DNA from: Colwellia sp. RSH04
Lineage (GTDB): Bacteria > Pseudomonadota > Gammaproteobacteria > Enterobacterales > Alteromonadaceae
Assembly: GCF_003545765.1 (NCBI RefSeq)
Contig: NZ_QXIO01000004.1
Coordinates: forward strand, 186,001-250,000
DNA length: 64,000 nucleotides
Reading direction: 5' to 3'
Part shown: positions 36,659 to 45,224 of the stretch, piece after piece
How the letters are laid out: each line of letters begins with the position of its first letter
How positions within the stretch are numbered: the stretch's first letter is position 1
Notes under the pieces: generated by a model
What the model was told of the DNA's origin: nothing
The model's input: only the letters and a program-made list of their open reading frames with translations
The model's database searches: none
Program-made: the position numbers and the translations under genes

Positions 36659-38395
36659 CTAGTGATCGTGTGCAGCACCTGCACCTGATGGTATACGCAT
36701 ATTATCAACAATATCTTGAATATGCGCTGGTGCTGGCCCCGTTACTTTTAACATAGCAAACGCTACTGCAAAGTTAACTAATGCGCCAACTGAACCAAAA
36801 GCATTTGGAGAAATACCGAAGAACCAGTTAGGACCCATATCACCTAGGAACGAGGTACCTGGAATAAACATAATGCCTTTATGTTGGAATACATAAAGCA
36901 TAGTAACGCCAATACCTGCAATCATACCTGCTACAGCAGCTTTACCAGACATTTTCTTAGAGAAAATACCCATCATTAGTGCAGGGAAAATACTAGATGC
37001 AGCTAAACCAAAGGCTAAGGCAACTGTACCGGCAGCAAACCCTGGTGGATTCATGCCGAGATAGCCCGCAAATAGAATAGCAATGGTCATAGTGACACGC
37101 CCCGCTAGTAGTTCGTTCTTCTCTGACATGTCAGGCACAAATACACCTTTCATTAAATCATGAGATACTGATGAAGATATCGCTAATAATAAACCTGCGG
37201 CAGTAGAAAGTGCAGCCGCTAAACCACCTGCTGCAACTAAAGCAATTACCCAGTTTGGTAAGTTAGCAATTGCAGGGTTAGCTAGTACCATAATGTCACG
37301 GTCAACTTTAACCATTTCATTAGTTGCTGCATCTGCCGTGTATTGTACTTTTCCGTCACCATTTTTGTCTTCAAATTGTAAAAGACCTGTTTTTTCCCAG
37401 TCTTTGAACCATTGTGGACGTTCATCATAAACAAGGTTTTCACCTGCTGCGGGTTCAATGGTGTTCATTAAGTTGAAACGAGCCATAGCACCAACTGCTG
37501 GAGCAACAGTGTAAAGTAATGCGATAAATACTAATGCATAACCTGCAGACTGACGTGCTGCTTGTACTGAAGGTACAGTGAAGAAGCGCATGATTACATG
37601 AGGAAGACCCGCAGTACCAATCATCAGAGACATGGTGTATGCGAACATATTTAATGTGCCGCCCATGTTAGATGTAGTGTACTCTTTAAAGCCTAAATCA
37701 GTAACAACCATATCTAACTTATCAAGTAAGTAAACACCGCTACCATCAGCTAAGGTAGAACCTAAACCTAATTGTGGGATTGGGTTACCTGTTAATTGAA
37801 GAGAAATAAATACCGCTGGAATAGTGTAAGCAAAAATCATTACAACATATTGTGCGATTTGCGTATAAGTAATACCTTTCATACCACCAAGTACTGCGTA
37901 TACCCAAACTACAACCATACCAATAACTAGACCTAAGTCATAGTCAACTTCAAGGAAGCGAGAGAATGCAACACCTACACCTTTCATTTGACCGATAACG
38001 TAAGTTACCGAAGCAATGATTAAACAAACAACGGCAACAATACGAGCAGTTTTTGAATAGTAACGGTCAGAAATAAATTCAGGTACCGTAAACTTACCGT
38101 GTTTACGCATATAAGGCGCAAGTAACATGGCTAAAAGAACATAACCACCTGTCCAACCCATTAAGAAGACAGAGCCACCGTAACCTAAGAAGGCGATTAA
38201 ACCAGCCATTGAAATGAATGACGCTGCAGACATCCAATCAGCACCAATTGCCATACCATTTTGTAATGGTGTAATGCCGCCGCCAGCTACGTAGAAATCA
38301 CTGGTTGATCCTGCACGCGCCCACCAAGCAATACCGAAATATAACGCGAACGTACCAAAAACGGCGATGTAAGTATAAAGTTTTAACTCATCCAT
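36659..38395 (-). CDS. actP: Sodium:solute symporter, VC_2705 subfamily (ActP-like)
   Basis: A 578-residue sodium-coupled carboxylate (probably acetate) importer with about thirteen membrane spans. Family regions are DFYVAGGGITPLQNGMAIGA near residue 32, GMKGITYTQIAQYVVMI near 170 and IGTAGLPHVIMRFFTVP near 258. Between two helices (about residues 325-370) lies a hydrophilic insert with DKNGDGKVQY, like the start of a calcium-binding EF-hand loop. It follows its small DUF4212 subunit by 2 bp. The substrate is inferred from subfamily and from the CrbS/CrbR-like pair nearby. Confidence 0.85.
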   Translation of the reverse strand: MDELKLYTYIAVFGTFALYFGIAWWARAGSTSDFYVAGGGITPLQNGMAIGADWMSAASFISMAGLIAFLGYGGSVFLMGWTGGYVLLAMLLAPYMRKHGKFTVPEFISDRYYSKTARIVAVVCLIIASVTYVIGQMKGVGVAFSRFLEVDYDLGLVIGMVVVWVYAVLGGMKGITYTQIAQYVVMIFAYTIPAVFISLQLTGNPIPQLGLGSTLADGSGVYLLDKLDMVVTDLGFKEYTTSNMGGTLNMFAYTMSLMIGTAGLPHVIMRFFTVPSVQAARQSAGYALVFIALLYTVAPAVGAMARFNLMNTIEPAAGENLVYDERPQWFKDWEKTGLLQFEDKNGDGKVQYTADAATNEMVKVDRDIMVLANPAIANLPNWVIALVAAGGLAAALSTAAGLLLAISSSVSHDLMKGVFVPDMSEKNELLAGRVTMTIAILFAGYLGMNPPGFAAGTVALAFGLAASSIFPALMMGIFSKKMSGKAAVAGMIAGIGVTMLYVFQHKGIMFIPGTSFLGDMGPNWFFGISPNAFGSVGALVNFAVAFAMLKVTGPAPAHIQDIVDNMRIPSGAGAAHDH

Positions 38396-38397
38396 TT

Positions 38398-38646
38398 TTA
38401 GCCCTCCGAATGATATTTTTGGTCAAGCTTGTTCATTTTGGCACCATACCAAAAAATCAAACCTAAAAATGAATAAATTGAACCTTGCTGTGCAAACCAA
38501 AAACCAAGTTTGTATCCACCTAAACGAATTGCATTTAATGGCTCTACTAGTAGTAGACCTAAACCAAATGAAACCGCAAACCAGATTGCAAGACAGATAA
38601 AGATTAAGCGCAGATTTTCCTGCCAATATGCTTCTTTATTTTCCAC
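38398..38646 (-). CDS. DUF4212 small subunit of the sodium:solute symporter
   Basis: An 82-residue two-span membrane protein (spans about residues 13-33 and 50-68). YWQENLRLIFICLAIWFAVS and GFWFAQQGSIYSFLGLIFWY are the family's two conserved blocks. It is always found just before a VC_2705-type symporter, as here with a 2-bp gap, and differs from the DUF485 partner (YjcH) of E. coli ActP. The ATG at 38646 has AGGAG upstream on the minus strand. Confidence 0.9.
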   Translation of the reverse strand: MENKEAYWQENLRLIFICLAIWFAVSFGLGLLLVEPLNAIRLGGYKLGFWFAQQGSIYSFLGLIFWYGAKMNKLDQKYHSEG

Positions 38647-38722
38647 AATAGTCTCCTAGCGACGTAGCGTTATTTATGTTGTTGTTACGCTTTTACTTAA
38701 AGTAAGTTAGTAATAATTATTT

Positions 38723-38804
38723 AGTTGAAGTCTGAATATAGATTTTTGTCTGACCCTAATCGACAAAGAGATACAAGGGCAAAAATCCATATTCAACTTC
38801 GACT
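38723..38804. repeat. Long imperfect inverted repeat in the symporter upstream region
   Basis: Arms of about 28-30 bases: from 38723 (AGTTGAAGTCTGAATATAGA...TTTTTG) and ending at 38804 (CAAAAATCCATATTCAACTT...CGACT), one indel and few mismatches. It lies between the divergent symporter and CBS-protein genes. No T-run follows on either strand. Confidence 0.7.
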
Positions 38805-38840
38805 ATAAAAGACACTAACAAGCTTTCTTGTAACGAGATA

Positions 38841-38856
38841 TTAAACTTTAGTCTAG
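38841..38856 (+). promoter_or_regulatory. Candidate CrbR-type operator 1
   Basis: TTAAACT-TT-AGTCTAG fits a 7-2-7 palindrome (consensus TTAGACTnnAGTCTAA) shared by four sites in this window. Its centre is 115 bp, close to eleven helical turns, from operator 2. Confidence 0.4.
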
Positions 38857-38955
38857 ATCAAGCTTTCTATTAGCCATTTGAACCACCCAAACCAGGTGAA
38901 AGGCACTATTTTTACTGAGTGTTAGCTTTTTCAACCTTCTTTTGTTTTAAGACTC

Positions 38956-38971
38956 TGCAACTTTAGTCTAA
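38956..38971 (+). promoter_or_regulatory. Candidate CrbR-type operator 2
   Basis: TGCAACT-TT-AGTCTAA, the same pattern with a perfect right half-site, 73 bp before the CBS-protein start. Confidence 0.4.
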
Positions 38972-39043
38972 TTTAGTGTATTAGCTATTGCTTAACCCAT
39001 AACAACCTTCTAAATTATTCATGTCACTCACCTATGCTATGTA

Positions 39044-40906
39044 ATGAGTACTATGGACACTGAACTTTCAGAAATATCAGCTTTTATACAAAGTATCCCC
39101 CCTTTTGATAGCTTACCTAAACAAGTATTAGCACAGCTTGTTCGTGAATTAACAATTAATTACGTTAGAAAAAACGAACTTTTACCGCCCCAAGGTATTA
39201 ACGAGCCAAGGCTATATATCTTAAGAAAAGGGGCTATTAGTTGCCTATCAAACGATAGTGAATTAATTGCTCGGTTAGGCGAAGGGGATTTGTGTACTGC
39301 TTTTTGCAATAAAGACATTGCCCAGCAAGATGGAATTAGCCAAGTAAAAACAGATGAAGACAGTTTAGTTTATAGCGTCAGTATTGATGTTTTATCAGAC
39401 ATCGGTGAAAAATTTCCTAGTATTAGCGACTTTTTCAGTAACGATTCAGCCCAACGACTGAAAACTAAAATGAGTAAAGTGAATGAGGAAGCTATCATGG
39501 CTTCAACCTTAATGAATACCTCTGTCAGTAATTTTTATCAATCTCCTGTTGCTACTATCGATTGTAATAAAACAATTCAACAAGCTGCTATTCAAATGAC
39601 AGAGCAAGGTTACTCATGTTTAGTAGTGGTCGATGGCACAAATCCAGTAGGTATTGTTACAGACAAAGATATTCGTCGTCGTTGTGTAGCACAAGGATTA
39701 GCAACAAACCAGCCAATTAGCCAAATAATGACCGTTGATATGTGCACAATAGATATTAAAAATAATGCCTACGATGCCCTAATGACAATGACCGCAAAAC
39801 ATATTCACCATTTACCGGTCACCAAATACGGCAACCTTGCTGGTATGGTTAGTGTCACCGATTTAATCAACAACGAAGGTCATAATGCTATCAACCTCTC
39901 TAGCATTATTCATAAGGCCAACTCATTAAACGAATTAAAACAAATCAGTGATTTACTCCCTAAATTGCAGATTCGCCTAGCAAAACTTGGTAGCAGTGCC
40001 GATCATGTTGGTAAGAGTATCAGTGCCATAACCATGGCCTTTACCAAGCGCCTAATAGAAATGGCTGAAAATAAGTTTGGGCAAGCACCAGTCCCTTATG
40101 CATGGCTAGCTGCAGGTTCGCAAGCAAGACAAGAACAACTCGCACACTCTGATCAAGATAATGCCATTATAATTTGCGATAGCATGAAACCTTATGATGA
40201 TGCTTGGTTTGAGAACCTAGCCAATTTTGTCTGTGATGGCTTAGCAGAGTGTGGCTTTATCTATTGTCCGGGTGACATCATGGCGACCAACCCCAAATGG
40301 CGTCAACCACGAAAAGTATGGCAAAAATACTTTACTGACTGGGTTGAAACACCAAGCCCTAAAGCATTATTAAACAGTAGTGTTTTCTTTGATTTAGATA
40401 CCATTTATGGCGATAAAGCATTGCTTGAAGATGTGCGTGATAAAATGCTTAACAGCACCAAACAAAGCACCCTTTTTATTGCTCACCTCTCTAAAAATGC
40501 ATTAGGCTTAAGGCCGCCATTAGGCTTTTTCAGAGATTTTGTTTTACGACCTAATGGCAAGCACAAAGCAACTCTTGATTTAAAGCATAACGGGATTGCA
40601 CCGGTTGTCGATTTAGCACGTATTTACGCATTAGCGGAAGGAATTAGTGCCGTTAATACCATTGAACGCATACAACAAGCCGCTGGTACACGTTCATTAA
40701 CCAAAGCTTCCGCTGAAAACCTTATTGATGCTTATGAGTTCTTAGGAATGTTGCGAGTAGAACATCAAGCTAAAAAGCTTATGCGCGGAGAAGCTCCTGA
40801 TAACTTTTTATCACCTAAAGAAATATCAAAACTCGAACGGGAGCATTTAAAGGATGCCTTTAAAGTCATAAAAACATTACAAGATGCAAGGCAATCGAAC
40901 TTCTAA
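39044..40906 (+). CDS. cNMP-binding/CBS/DUF294 nucleotidyltransferase-like signalling protein
   Basis: A 620-residue cytosolic protein in four parts: an N-terminal cyclic-nucleotide-binding-like domain (about 10-130), a CBS pair (about 165-285, with GIVTDKDIRRR and HHLPVTKYGNLAGMVSVTDL), a DUF294 nucleotidyltransferase domain with AAGSQARQEQLAHSDQDNAI (GSxxR and DxD near 355), and a DUF294 C-terminal domain. Such proteins usually sit beside a DUF4212/symporter pair and a DnaQ-like exonuclease, exactly as here, and probably regulate or modify something in acetate uptake. ATG at 39044 lacks a clear ribosome binding site; ATG 39053 is an alternative. Confidence 0.87.
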   Translation: MSTMDTELSEISAFIQSIPPFDSLPKQVLAQLVRELTINYVRKNELLPPQGINEPRLYILRKGAISCLSNDSELIARLGEGDLCTAFCNKDIAQQDGISQVKTDEDSLVYSVSIDVLSDIGEKFPSISDFFSNDSAQRLKTKMSKVNEEAIMASTLMNTSVSNFYQSPVATIDCNKTIQQAAIQMTEQGYSCLVVVDGTNPVGIVTDKDIRRRCVAQGLATNQPISQIMTVDMCTIDIKNNAYDALMTMTAKHIHHLPVTKYGNLAGMVSVTDLINNEGHNAINLSSIIHKANSLNELKQISDLLPKLQIRLAKLGSSADHVGKSISAITMAFTKRLIEMAENKFGQAPVPYAWLAAGSQARQEQLAHSDQDNAIIICDSMKPYDDAWFENLANFVCDGLAECGFIYCPGDIMATNPKWRQPRKVWQKYFTDWVETPSPKALLNSSVFFDLDTIYGDKALLEDVRDKMLNSTKQSTLFIAHLSKNALGLRPPLGFFRDFVLRPNGKHKATLDLKHNGIAPVVDLARIYALAEGISAVNTIERIQQAAGTRSLTKASAENLIDAYEFLGMLRVEHQAKKLMRGEAPDNFLSPKEISKLEREHLKDAFKVIKTLQDARQSNF

Positions 40907-41622
40907 TGACCAGTGCAATGATCGCAAATAATCCTTTATTTAATTGGCTACTTGGTTATGAAACTAAGCGGAAAAAACTATTGAAAAGAGTACCTGACGG
41001 TGCACTTAAAGATTTTCTTTCAGTACCTTTTCCTGATTTAAAAACGCCAATTCAACAAATACCGATACTGTCTGTTGATTTTGAAACCACAGGCCTTGAT
41101 GCCAAGCAAGACAAATTACTCAGTGTGGGTTTTGTTGAAATCGATCATCAACAAATTAAATTAAACTCGTGCTATCATCAAATCATCAAGACCAAGGCGC
41201 AACTTGAAGAAAGCAACGTCATTATTCACCACATCACTGATGAGCAAAAAGATCGAGGTGAAAAACTGCGCATTGTTGTTGAAGCACTACTTAAAGCCTT
41301 AACAGGAAAAGTCATGTTGGTGCACTTTGCCCGCATTGAAAAACAGTTTTTGCAACAAGCTTGCTTTGAGCTTTATGGTGTTATTCCGCCATTTCCCATG
41401 ATAGATACTTTAGTGCTAGCAAAGCGTAAGCTTGATAAACGCGATGTCGCTTACGACCCCTCGGAGTTAAGACTATCTAGCCTAAGACATAAATATAAAT
41501 TACCTGAGCATCATGCACATAACGCCCTGAACGATGCTATCGCCACGGCTGAACTTTACCTTGCCCAAACCAGTAAACAAAGAAAAAAGCAGCAAATCAC
41601 CTTAAAAGATATTTTATTGTAA
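40906..41622 (+). CDS. DnaQ-like 3'-5' exonuclease
   Basis: A 238-residue DEDDh exonuclease. Exo I is SVDFETTGLDAKQDKLLSVG (Asp and Glu near residue 58), Exo II is the VMLVHFARIEKQFL region (near 147), and Exo III is HHAHNALNDAIATAELYLAQ with the His and Asp of DEDDh. The ATG overlaps the stop of the CBS/DUF294 gene (TAATG), so the two are translationally coupled. The pairing with a symporter operon is widespread; the exonuclease substrate is not known. Confidence 0.88.
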   Translation: MTSAMIANNPLFNWLLGYETKRKKLLKRVPDGALKDFLSVPFPDLKTPIQQIPILSVDFETTGLDAKQDKLLSVGFVEIDHQQIKLNSCYHQIIKTKAQLEESNVIIHHITDEQKDRGEKLRIVVEALLKALTGKVMLVHFARIEKQFLQQACFELYGVIPPFPMIDTLVLAKRKLDKRDVAYDPSELRLSSLRHKYKLPEHHAHNALNDAIATAELYLAQTSKQRKKQQITLKDILL

Positions 41623-41637
41623 TTTTCCTACCACACT

Positions 41638-41903
41638 AGGGTCTGTTGATCTTTCGCGATTAAATTTTGTTCGAGCTAAAAGCGTTTTATTCGCGGCGAG
41701 TAGTGTTTAGCTTAGTCATTCTAAGCAAATACTATTCAACAAAGCGTAAAATGCTTTTAGCCGAATCTTTCGGACAGCGTTTGTTGGTCATTTTTACGGC
41801 GTTATCGCCTTTTTATGTGGAGTAACCACATGGCAAAGGCGCTGCCTTGTACAAATATACAACAAAAAGCTGTAAAAACAACCCTGAAAGATCAACAGCC
41901 CCT
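41638..41903. mobile_element. MITE-like element with 17-18 bp terminal inverted repeats
   Basis: A 266-bp non-coding element. AGGGTCTGTTGATCTTTC (41638-41655) and GAAAGATCAACAGCCCCT (41886-41903) are inverted copies with one mismatch. Taking the repeat as GGG/GCC-type 17-mer, a TA flanks each side, the target duplication of IS630-like and some IS5-like elements. Inside are large imperfect hairpins: GCTAAAAGCGTTTTAT against TGCTTTTAGC, GTGTTTAGCTTAG against CTAAGCAAATAC, and ATGTGG-AGTAA-CCACAT. No transposase is encoded. Confidence 0.8.
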
Positions 41904-42127
41904 AAAGTAAGCTCATTTTATAAAGACAACTACGCCGAATTGACGGTACTTAAACTTAAAACTTTGTCTAAAACTCAGTCATAAGTACGAAATTAATCGT
42001 AAAATAATTTTGACTCTACGTAAATCTTCGTACATAGTGAAGTTGTCGCTTATTTATTAAACGAATATTAATTACTTATCAATAATTAACGACCAATAAT
42101 TATAATTAACATATCAAGGAAGTGAAT
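41904..42127. other. Intergenic region between the MITE and exbD
   Basis: AT-rich, 224 bases. I see an ACTTTGTCTAAA string (about 41960-41971) loosely like the operator half-sites at 38841 and 38956 but without the palindrome. An AAGGAAG site before 42128 serves exbD. Nothing else is recognised. Confidence 0.4.
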
Positions 42128-42520
42128 ATGAGAAGAAGAAAGTTATCCGCCGAACAAGAAGCTCAAGTAGATATGACACCCATGCTAGATATTGTTTTTA
42201 TCTTATTAATCTTTTTCATTGTTACCACTTCATTTATTAAGGAGGAAGGCATTCTGGTTAATCGACCCAAAATGAACAAGTCTAATTCTCCTTCAGCACC
42301 AGCAATGCTTATTCAAATTAGTGAATCAGGCGTAACAACCTTTAACGGTGATTTAGTCGACATAGAACGAATTCCTGCCAGAATAGAGAATTTTATTGCC
42401 ACTAATCAAAGCAATTCGGTCATCGTAATTCCCAACTTCGATACCAGCCATAACGATGTAGTACAGGTACTTGATCAGGTAAGGCAGTTTTCACAGTTAA
42501 CCATTTCAATTGGTAAGTAG
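42128..42520 (+). CDS. exbD: ExbD/TolR family biopolymer transport protein
   Basis: A 130-residue inner-membrane protein with one N-terminal span containing the functional aspartate (VDMTPMLDIVFILLIFFIVT) and a periplasmic domain. In the family it works with ExbB and TonB to use the proton gradient for outer-membrane uptake. I place the start at ATG 42128 with AAGGAAG five bases upstream rather than at GTG 42122. No exbB or tonB gene lies nearby, which is unusual; partners must be encoded elsewhere. Confidence 0.88.
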   Translation: MRRRKLSAEQEAQVDMTPMLDIVFILLIFFIVTTSFIKEEGILVNRPKMNKSNSPSAPAMLIQISESGVTTFNGDLVDIERIPARIENFIATNQSNSVIVIPNFDTSHNDVVQVLDQVRQFSQLTISIGK

Positions 42521-42659
42521 CTGATCAATCGTACTATAAATATAATTTAGCGATAAATAGATAATAAATGACTTTATTGGGCTTTTTCTGCGTTCATGTT
42601 AGGTTACAATTAATACATACTCGCAAATATAAACTTCACCAAGTAAATATAGGGATCTC

Positions 42660-44024
42660 ATGAATCATTTACTTATTGCTGGCAACCAAGGTACACCTTT
42701 GTCAGTTATCGAAAAATCTGAATATAACGATTGGCTATCAAAGCAAAATCAATCAAGTAAAAATTGGTTAGAAAGCATTAATTACACGGGTGAAGGCTTA
42801 GCCATTTTTCCCACTGATGCCGGTGAATTATCACAAGCATTATTTGTGGTAAATGATGCCAGCCACTACTTTGCTTGTGGTGATTTAATTAATCAATTGC
42901 CTAGTGGTAATTACCATTTAGTTGCTAATGAGAAAAACCACGCAGCCATCTGTTTTGCTTGGTTAATTGGTGCTTACCAATTTGATAGATATATCAGCAA
43001 AAAAAGTGAAAAATCGTTGCCAATTTTATCTGTTGATAATCAACAAACTGTTGAATCGGCGATTAACTATGTGCAAGCAACAAGCTTAGTTCGTGATCTT
43101 GTCAATACCCCTGCTGCTGACATGATGCCTGAAGACTTAGCACATGCTGCACAAGATTTAGTAGATGAATTTGGTGGTAATGTTAAACATACTGTGGGCG
43201 AAGAGTTATTAGAACATAACTATCCAACCATACATGCAGTTGGCCGTGCCAGTGTTCATGCACCACGATTAATTGACTTAACATGGGGCGATAGTCGTCA
43301 TCCTAAAGTGACTCTAGTGGGTAAAGGTGTTTGTTTTGACAGCGGTGGTTTAGATGTAAAACCTGCTGCTGGCATGCGCAACATGAAAAAAGATATGGGC
43401 GGCTCAGCACACGTACTAGGGTTAGCGCGTTTAATAATGGCAACTAAACTACCTATTAACTTACGTGTATTAATTCCTGCAGTAGAAAACGCGGTTTCAG
43501 GTAATGCACTAAGACCCGGCGATGTCGTTGTTACCCGTAAAGGTATAAGTGTTGAAATTGATAATACCGATGCTGAAGGCCGATTAGTTTTATGTGATGC
43601 GTTAGCCGAAGCTGAAAATGACAACCCAGATTTAATTATAGATTTCGCTACCTTAACGGGAGCAATGCGTGTTGCCTTAGGTGTTGAGTTACCTGGGTTT
43701 TTCTCAACCAACGATGAGGTTGCAGCAGGCATTACCTTAGCAGGCAGCAAAAATACCGATCCTGTATGGCGTATGCCGCTTTATACCCCTTACCGCGATT
43801 TATTAAAAAGTACCGTAGCAGATATGACCAACTGCGCTACCGTACCTTTTGGTGGTGCAATTACTGCGGCCTTATATCTACAAGATTTTGTTAACAAAGA
43901 TACCGACTGGGTTCATTTTGATGTTATGGCGTTTAATATTCGTAAACAATCAGGCCGCCCATTAGGTGGTGAAGCCTTTGGTGTTCGCGCAGTGTTTGAT
44001 TATTTACAGCAGCGTTTTAAGTAA
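42660..44024 (+). CDS. Leucyl aminopeptidase family protein, M17
   Basis: A dizinc aminopeptidase of 454 residues, cytosolic by lack of a signal. The N-terminal domain is divergent; the catalytic domain has TLVGKGVCFDSGGLDVKPAA, MKKDMGGSAHVLG (metal Lys and Asp) and the M17 signature NTDAEGRLVLCDAL with the metal Asp and Glu. It releases N-terminal residues from peptides imported or produced in the cell. It stands alone, with a strong terminator 23 bases after the stop. Confidence 0.92.
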   Translation: MNHLLIAGNQGTPLSVIEKSEYNDWLSKQNQSSKNWLESINYTGEGLAIFPTDAGELSQALFVVNDASHYFACGDLINQLPSGNYHLVANEKNHAAICFAWLIGAYQFDRYISKKSEKSLPILSVDNQQTVESAINYVQATSLVRDLVNTPAADMMPEDLAHAAQDLVDEFGGNVKHTVGEELLEHNYPTIHAVGRASVHAPRLIDLTWGDSRHPKVTLVGKGVCFDSGGLDVKPAAGMRNMKKDMGGSAHVLGLARLIMATKLPINLRVLIPAVENAVSGNALRPGDVVVTRKGISVEIDNTDAEGRLVLCDALAEAENDNPDLIIDFATLTGAMRVALGVELPGFFSTNDEVAAGITLAGSKNTDPVWRMPLYTPYRDLLKSTVADMTNCATVPFGGAITAALYLQDFVNKDTDWVHFDVMAFNIRKQSGRPLGGEAFGVRAVFDYLQQRFK

Positions 44025-44046
44025 ACAAACATTTAAATAAAGCATA

Positions 44047-44082
44047 AAAAACCACTGATACTTTTACCGTTCAGTGGTTTTT
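44047..44082 (+). terminator. Bidirectional rho-independent terminator
   Basis: AAAAACCACTGA (44047-44058) pairs with TCAGTGGTTTTT (44071-44082), T-rich on both strands. It separates the M17 gene from the convergent solute-binding protein gene. Confidence 0.9.
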
Positions 44083-44123
44083 TATAGCGCATTACTGAAG
44101 ATATAAACAAAAGTGAACACGCT

Positions 44124-44900
44124 CTAGTTCAGCTGATACTTAGCATATATTTTGTCAAAAGCACCTTGAGCTAATAGCGAAGTGATTATTGTATCTACAG
44201 AATTGCGCAATGCTTCATCTCTAAACGCCATATGACTATAAACATCTGACCAAAGAGGATGTAAAGTAAAATCATCAATACTGATCTTCATCTTTTGCTG
44301 ATATCTTTTATTTTTCAAGTCGTACAAAAAAATACTAACATCACCAATACGAACATCTTTTTTACCCGACACTAATAGATAGGTGGTTTCTTTAGGGTGT
44401 GAATACTCCATATAATTAGGGTTATTCAGCGCAATATTCTTAAGTTCAGCACCAAGTAAATCTTTAGCTCCTTGATAGGCCGCAATAGATAAGTTTTGTA
44501 GATCTGAGACCTTGTTTAGGCGTAAATTATCACGCTTTTTAGTCACGGCAACATCGGTGTATTTAAAGATAGGTTTTGAAAAGTGTCCTTTAACACCTGA
44601 ACCAGGGAAAATATTGCAAGCAACATCTAATAGCTTTCCGGTATTAATTTCATGAGCCAAACGACTGTTACTCATAAAAATAAATTTAATGTCGTATTCC
44701 GGTAATTCATTAAAAATAGCTTGGGTGATTTCTAAAAAAAGCCCTGACTGACTTTCTTCAATGAAAAAAGGAGGGAAATTACCTACACCAACTTTTAATT
44801 CTTGCTTTGCAAGCGTCTGAAATGAAAGGCTTAATAATATACAAAGCAATATAAAAAAGAAGAATTCATATAAAGATCTTAACATAACTCTATTAATCAT
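44124..44900 (-). CDS. Periplasmic solute-binding protein family 3-like
   Basis: A 258-residue exported protein with a signal peptide (about residues 10-31) and the type of domain that binds amino acids or similar small ligands: LKVGVGNFPPFFIEESQSGL, then EITQAIFNELP and later SIAAYQGAKDLLGAEL. No transporter genes are adjacent, so it may be a lone sensor-type or remnant binding protein. Ligand unknown. The ATG at 44900 is tentative. Confidence 0.78.
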   Translation of the reverse strand: MINRVMLRSLYEFFFFILLCILLSLSFQTLAKQELKVGVGNFPPFFIEESQSGLFLEITQAIFNELPEYDIKFIFMSNSRLAHEINTGKLLDVACNIFPGSGVKGHFSKPIFKYTDVAVTKKRDNLRLNKVSDLQNLSIAAYQGAKDLLGAELKNIALNNPNYMEYSHPKETTYLLVSGKKDVRIGDVSIFLYDLKNKRYQQKMKISIDDFTLHPLWSDVYSHMAFRDEALRNSVDTIITSLLAQGAFDKIYAKYQLN

Positions 44901-45224
44901 AAGCAGCCCATAATAATGAGTATAACTAAGTGGTTAAAAAATAACATCTCTACGTTTATTCATGATGCGGCTATTACATCTTATCTTCTATTAACAGAAA
45001 CAGTATTACCTTTGTACAATAAGGTGAACAGTTTACCTCTATTTAATCCCGATTATTTCTCCATTCATCGCTATTATTAAAAAACCTTGTTGGTTTGCTT
45101 CGCGAAAACACATAAAATCGAATAGTACTTTACTAGGATTTCTCGAGATCTAATGAAACTCATAAGCACAAAGAATAGTGTTTACGCGTTGGATCATTTA
45201 CTAGGACAATGAATAGGAACTCAA
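44901..45224. other. Intergenic region before the S9 peptidase gene
   Basis: About 324 bases between divergent genes. I see a 10-base direct repeat TTTACTAGGA (around 45130 and 45197) and an imperfect palindrome AGGTGAAC-A-GTTTACCT (around 45022). AGGAAC before 45225 is the ribosome binding site. Promoters are not obvious. Confidence 0.45.

Noticed and set aside
39044..41622. A nucleotidyltransferase plus exonuclease pair as a defence system or toxin-antitoxin
   Set aside because: The pair is a known companion of DUF4212/VC_2705 symporters, and the CBS and cNMP-binding domains fit metabolic signalling.
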